From: Alphaproteobacteria bacterium
GTDB taxonomy: Bacteria; Pseudomonadota; Alphaproteobacteria; Rickettsiales; SXRF01
Direction: 5' to 3'
NCBI GenBank assembly: GCA_020054105.1
Contig: JAGVLW010000075.1
Span: 1 to 52,709, forward strand
Length of the DNA stretch: 52,709 nt
The notes under the pieces are model-generated. The model was not told where the DNA came from. It was given only the letters and a program-made list of their open reading frames with translations, and made no database searches. Shown piece after piece: positions 1-7,361 of the stretch. Position numbers and translations under genes: made by a program. Each line of letters starts with the position of its first letter. The stretch's first letter is position 1.

Positions 1-612
1 AGGACAGGAGCGGACGGACATGGCGATGGGGACGGGGTACTGGAAGCATGCAACTCGGTGGGGGATGTCAATGTCGATGGTTCCCATTTCTATTTTAGTT
101 GCGAAACATCGCTTTATTGGAACGATTTAGGTTTTGCGGAATTGGTTGAGGGACGGTTCTCGCAAAATTTAGAGGATAATCCTGAAATTCCAATGGAAAG
201 CCTGCCGGAACATTTACCGCACGCGGTGCTGGGAAGCAATTACATCGCGGCTTTTGGCGATAGCTCCGGCTTTGCTCTGCAGGAAAGTATTTGCCCCAAG
301 GGCGTATGTTTTTCCATTACCAATATCAAGCGAATAAGTATAGACAACAGTTATGTCACCCACCCGGCCGTTACTCCTTGGCAAGCTTATTCCATCGATT
401 CGAAAGTGGACGATGCATTGATGCGGTCCGGCTCCGTGCAATCGTGGAGCCCATGGGGATATACCATCGCACAAATACAGGGGATTGATTATACCTCGAT
501 AAACGGCATGAACCCCTGGCCGGATCCGGGTGCAGAAACCGGCTATGGTCCCCTTTTGCGTAGTAGCGATGCAAATGTGGTAAGATTGTGGTTATCTTTC
601 ACACCTAAATAA
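1..612 (+). CDS. Pilin/pseudopilin-like protein, 5'-truncated by the window edge
   Basis: The frame is open from base 1 (TGADGHGDGDGVLEACNSVGDVNVDG...), so the listed GTG start at 58 is probably internal. The D/G-rich segment followed by 'SLYWNDLGFAELVEG' resembles prepilin-type proteins with an xxxLxxAGLIxG motif. The N-terminus is not visible. Confidence 0.5.
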   Translation, partial: RTGADGHGDGDGVLEACNSVGDVNVDGSHFYFSCETSLYWNDLGFAELVEGRFSQNLEDNPEIPMESLPEHLPHAVLGSNYIAAFGDSSGFALQESICPKGVCFSITNIKRISIDNSYVTHPAVTPWQAYSIDSKVDDALMRSGSVQSWSPWGYTIAQIQGIDYTSINGMNPWPDPGAETGYGPLLRSSDANVVRLWLSFTPK

Positions 613-614
613 TC

Positions 615-1789
615 CTACGCGTTCGTAATCCACCCGCCGCCGAGCAATCGCTCGCTGTCATAGATCACGCAGGCTTGCCCCGGTGAAACCGCTCCTTGCG
701 GCTCATGCAAAGTAACAAGCGCGCGCCCGGCTTCCAGCGGCGCAATCGTCGCTGCCGCGCCGGGATGGGCCGAGCGGAGTTTTACGGTTACCACGTCATC
801 CTGTGAACTGCGAAGCAGTTGCATAGGATCTCTTTGATTATCACGAGATCCTGCGCTTGCACTCCGTGCAACGCAGGATGACGGCGCGCTTAACCAATTA
901 CAATCCCTAATAACAAAACTCTTGGTCAATAGCGCTTCTTTCGGCCCAACGATCACCTGCTTCTTCGCCGCATCTAGCTTCACCACGAACAGCGGCTCCT
1001 CATTGCCGCCGATGCCCAGCCCTTTGCGCTGGCCGACCGTATAGTTGATGATGCCTTCATGCGCGCCCATCATCGTGCCGTCGATATGCACGATCTCGCC
1101 TGGCTCAAGCGCGCCGGGACGCAGTTTTTCAATGATTTTAGCATAGCCGCCGGTAGGCACGAAACAAATATCCTGGCTGTCGGGCTTATCGGCTACCTGC
1201 AAGCCAAAACGCGACGCCAGCGCGCGGGTTTCTTCTTTGCTCTTCAAAGGGCCAAGTGGAAAACGCAGGAAATCGAGCTGTTCGCGTGTCGTGGCAAACA
1301 AAAAATAGCTCTGGTCGCGCGAAGGATCGGCGGCTTTGTGCATCTCGGCATGGCCGTTTAGCTGCTTGCGCTGCACATAATGGCCGGTCGCCATACAATC
1401 GGCGCCCAGGTCGCGCGCGGTTTGCAGCAGGTCCTTGAATTTGACCGACTGGTTGCATTTCACGCAGGGAATCGGCGTTTCGCCGGCCAGGTAGCTATCG
1501 ACGAAATCGTCCATCACGCTTTCCTTGAAGCGGTTCTCGTAATTGAGCACATAATGCGCAATGCCGAGCGTCTCCGCCACGCGCCGCGCGTCGTGAATAT
1601 CCTGCCCGGCGCAGCAGGCGCCTTTTTTATTCACCATCGCGCCGTGATCGTAAAGCTGCAGCGTGATGCCGATCACCTCATAGCCCTGGCTGTGCAAAAG
1701 CGCCGCCACGGCAGACGAATCCACCCCGCCTGACATGCCACCACCACGCGCGTATCTTTTTCCGGTTTATCGAAGCCAAGGGAGTTCAT
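615..1789 (-). CDS. mnmA: tRNA-specific 2-thiouridylase MnmA, interrupted by an apparent 1-nt deletion near codon 18
   Basis: SGGVDSS PP-loop, C-terminal '[10 protein letters not shown]' and catalytic-type cysteines. The intact ORF in the track is 615..1736. The missing N-terminus [18 protein letters not shown] is encoded in another frame from ATG at 1789. Confidence 0.9.
795..882. repeat. Palindromic (RPE-like) element inside mnmA
   Basis: GTCATCCTG (795-803) pairs with CAGGATGAC (874-882). Internal hairpins: AACTGC-gaa-GCAGTT (806-820), AGGATCTC/GAGATCCT (825-832/845-852) and TTGCAC-tcc-GTGCAA (857-871). Confidence 0.85.
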
Positions 1790-2163
1790 GGTTCTTTAAT
1801 CGTAATTTTTCTAAGCCACGGCTCTAAGGCCGAAAACTCAAATTTGTTTTCTTCAAAAAAACTCATCATCTGTTTATAAATGGCCTGTTCGTCCTGCTGA
1901 ATGTTATAGCCGTTAATCTCTAAAAATGTTTCCATTGCAGCGGCTGCAATGCGTTTATTGCCGTCGATGAATGGGTGATTCATGGCTAAACTTTCCATAA
2001 GCGCCGCCGCTTCGGCGATTATATCTTCATAGTAACCGCTTTGCGGGCGAAAAACAGCGGCTTCCACAGCACCCATATCGCGAACGCCATGCGCACCGCC
2101 ATATCGCTCAATTAACAGCTCATGCAGGGCAAGCACATCGGCCAGCGTCAAATAATCGGTCAC
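1786..2163 (-). CDS. doc: Death-on-curing (Doc/Fic) family toxin
   Basis: Fic/Doc motif 'NHPFIDGNKR' and Doc-like length (125 aa); preceded by a small RHH-like antitoxin. Confidence 0.88.
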   Translation of the reverse strand: MTDYLTLADVLALHELLIERYGGAHGVRDMGAVEAAVFRPQSGYYEDIIAEAAALMESLAMNHPFIDGNKRIAAAAMETFLEINGYNIQQDEQAIYKQMMSFFEENKFEFSALEPWLRKITIKEP

Positions 2164-2167
2164 GCGA

Positions 2168-2389
2168 TTACTTTGCTAACTGCGTGTAAAGCCAATTACG
2201 CTTTCTGGAAATTTTCTCAAACGCGGCCATCACATGCGCACGCGGCTTATCGTTACGTTTTTTTTCAATAAAATCACGCAACGCTTCGTCGAGCAGCGAC
2301 TGAAATTGCCGACCTTCCGATTCCGCAAGCGCTCTTAGAGCCGCAAGAACTTCCGAATCCGCTTGAGACGCAAACTTTTCTTTTTGCAT
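2168..2389 (-). CDS. Ribbon-helix-helix-like antitoxin (likely start MQKEKFAS)
   Basis: Small ORF 4 nt upstream of doc. The start at 2389 has an AAGGAGAAAT ribosome-binding site; the longer ORF to 2419 is less likely. Confidence 0.7.
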   Translation of the reverse strand: MQKEKFASQADSEVLAALRALAESEGRQFQSLLDEALRDFIEKKRNDKPRAHVMAAFEKISRKRNWLYTQLAK

Positions 2390-2414
2390 AATATTTCTCC
2401 TTAACCTCCACATT

Positions 2415-2444
2415 ATCATGAAATATCATGAAACGTCAAGAAAT
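2415..2444. promoter_or_regulatory. Candidate TA operator: three tandem 10-bp repeats
   Basis: ATCATGAAAT ATCATGAAAC GTCAAGAAAT lies directly upstream of the antitoxin RBS. Confidence 0.55.
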
Positions 2445-2534
2445 ATATGCGATTCTGCTGTCACAAAACCTTCATGATTGCCGGTTTGCTAAACCGTCGC
2501 ATTACCAGTAAAATTTAGACCAGTCAGTCAATAA

Positions 2535-2969
2535 ATGATGAGGAATATCGTGATTACTCCAGAAGCGGCAAATGCAATCGAACCAGATTCAAGAGAGGGC
2601 AAGATACACATACATGCTCTAAAGAGCGCTGCTGTAATCCTAAGTGAGCAACGCGGTAAGGATGGTTTGCCAAAAGTGATTGTGTCTGCATTGCAGGATA
2701 TCGCTTTAGCGCTCCTTGAAAAGGCGGATAACCCTGACAGTCTCATACCGATATCAATGATAAAACCTCTGGCCATTGCCACGATTATGAGTAATACCGA
2801 GGCGGTTGCAGATGTAGGTGGCCAACAGAATGTAAATATTCTGGTGGATGTATATTTTCATGCCGCCGCCGAAGCGATAGCGACAGATATGGCACAAGGC
2901 CCGGCCCGCAGGCGTTTCGAACAGTTAACTGGCCTCGATGAACCCGCCCAAGAAATAGGCCGCCGATAG
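2535..2969 (+). CDS. Hypothetical protein
   Basis: 144-aa ORF with plausible composition, convergent with prfB; no family recognised. Confidence 0.5.
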   Translation: MMRNIVITPEAANAIEPDSREGKIHIHALKSAAVILSEQRGKDGLPKVIVSALQDIALALLEKADNPDSLIPISMIKPLAIATIMSNTEAVADVGGQQNVNILVDVYFHAAAEAIATDMAQGPARRRFEQLTGLDEPAQEIGRR

Positions 2970-2979
2970 CAAATTTTCT

Positions 2980-3077
2980 GTCATCCCGCACTTGCCTGTC
3001 CGCCGAAGCCTTGGCGAAGGGGGATTGCGGGGTCTCCATCATCCCGCAAGGAGATGCCGCAATGAATGCGGCATGAC
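2980..3077. repeat. Intergenic palindromic element, same family as the mnmA copy
   Basis: GTCATCCCGCA (2980-2990) vs TGCGGCATGAC (3067-3077), 10/11 complementary; inner TTGCGGGGTCTCC (3025-3037) vs GGAGATGCCGCAA (3050-3062). Confidence 0.7.
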
Positions 3078-3079
3078 AA

Positions 3080-4190
3080 TCATTCCCCCTTCCCCTTTAC
3101 CCTATCGGCCAGCGCGGCGCTCATGAATTTATCGAGGTCGCCGTCGAGCACGCCTTGCGAGTCGCTGGTTTCCACCTCGGTGCGCAGGTCTTTGACCATC
3201 TGGTAGGGATGCAAAACATACGAACGGATTTGGTGGCCCCAGGCATTATCGGTTTTTTGCGAATTCAGCGCCGTCGCTTTCTCCTCGCGGATGCGCAGCT
3301 CGCGCTCATAGAGCCGGGCCTTGAGCATCTGCATCGCCTCGGCGCGGTTGGCGTGCTGGCTGCGTGACGACTGGCATTTGACCACGATGCCGGTGGGCAT
3401 GTGGGTGAAGCGCACGGCGCTTTCGGTTTTATTGACGTGCTGGCCGCCGGCGCCGCCTGAGCGCATCGTATCGATATGGATGTCTTTTTCGTCGACCACG
3501 ATATTGATCTTATCGTCGATCACCGGATAGACCCAGGCACTGGCAAAGCTGGTATGGCGGCGGGCGTTGGAGTCGAACGGCGAGATGCGCACCAGCCGGT
3601 GCACGCCGCTTTCGGTCTTCGCCCAGCCATAGGCGTTATGGCCCATGATCTTGATGGTGGCGGATTTGATGCCCGCCTCCTCGCCGCGATTCTCGTCGAT
3701 CATCTCGACCTTGTAACCGCGTTTTCCTGCCCAGCGCACATACATGCGCAGCAGCATCTCCGCCCAATCCTGCGACTCGGTGCCGCCGGCGCCGGAGTTG
3801 ATTTCGATGAAGCAATCGTTGGCGTCGGCCTCGCCGGAAAGCAGACTTTCTATCTCAAGCCGGCGCAATTCGGCGGCGACGTTTTTGAGCGCAGCCTCGG
3901 CTTCGGCGAGCATGGCGTCGTCTTTTTCCGCCTCGGCCATCTGGGCCAGGTCGATATTATCCTGACATTCCTGGTTCAGCCGCTCATAGCCGGAGAGAAC
4001 TTCTTCGAGGTGATTGCGTTCGCGCAGCAATGTCTGCGCTTTCGCCGCATCGCTCCAGAGATTGGGATCTTCGCAAAGGCTGTTTAGCTCTTCGCGGCGG
4101 CGCAGCGCGTTATCCCAGTCAAAGATACCTCCGCAACAAGGCCTGCGACTGCTTGATCTGGCGGGCGAGAGTTTCGATTTCAGCTTTCAT
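3080..4190 (-). CDS. prfB: Peptide chain release factor 2, expressed through a +1 programmed frameshift
   Basis: [13 protein letters not shown] and [15 protein letters not shown] motifs. ATG at 4190; CGG AGG TAT CTT TGA C frameshift signal at 4133-4118. Reading on as GAC TGG GAT joins the 3080..4030 ORF frame. Confidence 0.95.
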
Positions 4191-4297
4191 GGCGCGCACC
4201 TAATACGAAGAATAAGACGATGGCAACACTAAGTTATTTATAAAACATTAAGTCAATATTAATCGTTAGTTCTGTATAATAATATGGCTCTTTTCCC

Positions 4298-7291
4298 ATG
4301 CAACAAACCGATGGTCAATCGATGAGCAAAAAGCAACAAGGTTTTTCGCTGGTTCAGGTCAGCCTGATGCTGGCGGTCGGCGGCATCATTCTCGGCTCGC
4401 TGCTGCCCGGCGGCCAGGCCGCCTCGGAAGCAAAGAAAGCTGAAATTACCAACCAGCGCATGAAAAAAATAGAAGAGGCGACGCAGCGTTTCATGGCCGC
4501 CAATGGCCGCCGTCCCTGCCCCGCCGACGGCACGCTTGCGCCCACCGCCGCCGCTTTCGGCAAGGAAGCATCGAACGGCGGCGCCTGCTCGCCTGCATCC
4601 ACCACCTCGGTCACCGGCACCACGGTCAGCGGCTTCAGCATTGTAACGGCGATCAATACGATGGTCGGCGTCTATATCGGCGCGGCGGTTTCGGGCACGG
4701 GCATACCCACCGGAAGCTTCGTCGCCGCATTGGATCAGACAAACTCGACGATTACGCTCAATACTAAAGCCACGGCGAGCGGTAGCGGCGTAGCGTTGAC
4801 CCTCACCAACACCGCAACCAATTTCGCCTTATCCACGACAGCCACGGGAGGCACGACTAACGGCTTAAAAACCGTCACCATAGCCTCCACGGTCGGATTA
4901 ATGCCCGGCACGCTGGTCACCGGCTCCGCCGGCATCGATTTAGGCACGCGCATTCGCACGGTGGATTCAGCGACGCAAATCACGCTCGACAGAAACGCCA
5001 CCGCCACCGGCTCGCCAACGCTCACCTTCCCCTCTTCGGTCGCGGGCAGCGTGCCGGTGGTCACCCTTGGGTTGCCCGATGAATACGGAATAGACGGCTG
5101 GGGACGGCGCATCATGTATGTAGTCGATGCGCGCGCGACCTATAAAACCAGCTGCGCCGCTTTGCAAAACGCAAACACCAAAGGAATCCCGGAAATTCAA
5201 AGCGCCTATAGCGCCGATACGACCAATACCTACGACAACGTGATGTGGGCGCTGATATCGTACGGCAAGGACGGGCACGGCGCCTTCCCGGCCGGCGGCA
5301 GCGCCATAGCGGACCGCATCAATAGCGGCGCCTCCGACCTGGCCGGCGGCAACGACACCGACACGCTGACCAACGCTTTCGTCACCAGCGGCTTTGTCAC
5401 CAGCTATCTCGGAAAGATTATCCGAAAAACCGCCACCTCCACTTTCGACGACGTCGCCTGGTATAACGAAGCCACCAAAAATACCTGCGGCTCCTATTCC
5501 GGCTCAAGCGTCGGCATCGGCAAAAGCCTCAGCAAATCGGCCAATCTCGGTTTTACCCTCGGCGGCACTGGGCTGATCGGCTCCGACTACGCGGTCAATA
5601 TTGTGTTTGATACGGGCGACATTAATGGCGACGGCATCACCGACCTGGTGTATAGTTCTTATGGTGCTCGTTACGCTGCCGTAATCGGCACAAAATTTGG
5701 CGATGTGTATGTTATTTATGGCAGCAAAACCGGATTGCCCGCCGCCGGGTCAGGCTTTTCAACATTTATCCCCTCCACCTCAACCGGCACGTTGAACGGC
5801 TATAACGGCTTTGTTATCCGAAATGACGATCTGGCCAGCAATAGTAGGTTTGGCCAGGCGCTTGCCGTAGGCGACGTAAACGGCGACGGCTATGATGATA
5901 TTTTTATCGCGGGCCGCACGAGTGGAACCGGCACGATCAACTCTCATTATTTATTCTTTGGCCGTGCAGCAAATTCCACAAATCTAGTAAACGCAACCAC
6001 CCTATTGGGCACCGTCGGTGCAACCTTTCGAGGGGAGACCGGCCTTACTATCGGCGCCGCCGACATTGGCGACGTTAATGGCGACGGCTATGACGACATT
6101 GTGTTTGTAAGGTTACGATCGAGCACTAACACCGTCGTTAACGTGATTCTCGGTCGCCCGACCTCAGGCGGTAGCGCACCGAATTGGGCTAATTTTGGTT
6201 CCGGCACCACCCCGGTAAACATCAGCAGTACCGGCACAGCTTCGCTTAGCACTGCAGCAACCACCGACCAATTCTGGTTCAGGATCACCGGCGAGGCTAC
6301 CTATTACAATTTGGGCACCACCTATTATAATTTGGCGGTTGGCGACATTAACGGCGACGGTTATGACGACATCGCGGTCGGGAGTTCCACCAGCACCGGC
6401 TATACCAACAAAGCGGTCTATGTCATTTTCGGGCGCACTACTGCCAATTGGAGCACAGATGGAGGTAGCCCTCCCAATATAGTACTCACAACGGAATTGG
6501 CAACCGCCACCAAAGCCCGTGCATTTACTTTGGGCAGCATCGACACTGGCGAAGTCAATTTCGGCAATAGGGTTGCCATCGCCGAGTTAAACAATGACGG
6601 CTATGAAGACCTCATCATATCTTCAAGTCTCAATACCTATGTATTTTATGGCCGGGCAAACAATGTTGGCAGCACCACCATCAATTCAGTAGGCGGCACC
6701 GCCACCGCCGCCGTAAATATTGCCGCGAATCTCGACGGCACCAACGGCTTCAAGATCGACGGCTACACCAACGTCACCGCCGGCAGCATCGATTGGAACC
6801 AGCAGCTCAGCATTCCCGGGCCGAATGGAATGCTGGCAGTCGGGGATGTCAATAATGACGGCTGGAACGATATTGTTTTAAGCACGCGCGACAGTATAAA
6901 CTCCGACCAAACAACTATCATGGGGTCTACCTTCGTTCTATTCCGCCCGACAACCGGTTGGCCGGCGCTGATTACTTTACAGGATGATACTGATTATCTC
7001 AGTTACGAAACCGGCGACCCTATCAATACGCTCCCAAGCAAAAACCCAAACATCATTCGTATTAACGGTGTCGATTCTGCGAATACGGTCATTCCGAATT
7101 TTTCAACTGGATACGGGGATTTAGCATTTATTCCCGCCTTCGCCGATCTCAACAAAGACGGCAAAACCGACATCATTATCGGCTCGACCTATTATGGAAT
7201 TACCGGTACCGCACCATTTGACCGAGTTTATGTGCTGTATGGCCGCACGGCCTGGGATCCGGTTATCAGCCTGGATGTGCTGAATCAGTAG
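4298..7291 (+). CDS. FG-GAP/integrin-alpha-like beta-propeller protein with type IV pilin-like N-terminus
   Basis: N-terminal 'KKQQGFSLVQVSLMLAVGGIILGSLLPGG' looks like a prepilin peptidase site plus hydrophobic helix. Seven D-x-[ND]-x-DG calcium loops follow (GDINGDGITD, GDVNGDGYDD x2, GDINGDGYDD, AELNNDGYED, GDVNNDGWND, ADLNKDGKTD). The likely start is MSKKQQ at 4322. Confidence 0.85.
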   Translation: MQQTDGQSMSKKQQGFSLVQVSLMLAVGGIILGSLLPGGQAASEAKKAEITNQRMKKIEEATQRFMAANGRRPCPADGTLAPTAAAFGKEASNGGACSPASTTSVTGTTVSGFSIVTAINTMVGVYIGAAVSGTGIPTGSFVAALDQTNSTITLNTKATASGSGVALTLTNTATNFALSTTATGGTTNGLKTVTIASTVGLMPGTLVTGSAGIDLGTRIRTVDSATQITLDRNATATGSPTLTFPSSVAGSVPVVTLGLPDEYGIDGWGRRIMYVVDARATYKTSCAALQNANTKGIPEIQSAYSADTTNTYDNVMWALISYGKDGHGAFPAGGSAIADRINSGASDLAGGNDTDTLTNAFVTSGFVTSYLGKIIRKTATSTFDDVAWYNEATKNTCGSYSGSSVGIGKSLSKSANLGFTLGGTGLIGSDYAVNIVFDTGDINGDGITDLVYSSYGARYAAVIGTKFGDVYVIYGSKTGLPAAGSGFSTFIPSTSTGTLNGYNGFVIRNDDLASNSRFGQALAVGDVNGDGYDDIFIAGRTSGTGTINSHYLFFGRAANSTNLVNATTLLGTVGATFRGETGLTIGAADIGDVNGDGYDDIVFVRLRSSTNTVVNVILGRPTSGGSAPNWANFGSGTTPVNISSTGTASLSTAATTDQFWFRITGEATYYNLGTTYYNLAVGDINGDGYDDIAVGSSTSTGYTNKAVYVIFGRTTANWSTDGGSPPNIVLTTELATATKARAFTLGSIDTGEVNFGNRVAIAELNNDGYEDLIISSSLNTYVFYGRANNVGSTTINSVGGTATAAVNIAANLDGTNGFKIDGYTNVTAGSIDWNQQLSIPGPNGMLAVGDVNNDGWNDIVLSTRDSINSDQTTIMGSTFVLFRPTTGWPALITLQDDTDYLSYETGDPINTLPSKNPNIIRINGVDSANTVIPNFSTGYGDLAFIPAFADLNKDGKTDIIIGSTYYGITGTAPFDRVYVLYGRTAWDPVISLDVLNQ

Positions 7292-7361
7292 TTCAAAATT
7301 TTCCCTCCCCCGCTCCTTCCTTCCCCTCTCCCTTCAGGGGGGAGGGGAATAGAGAGGTATA

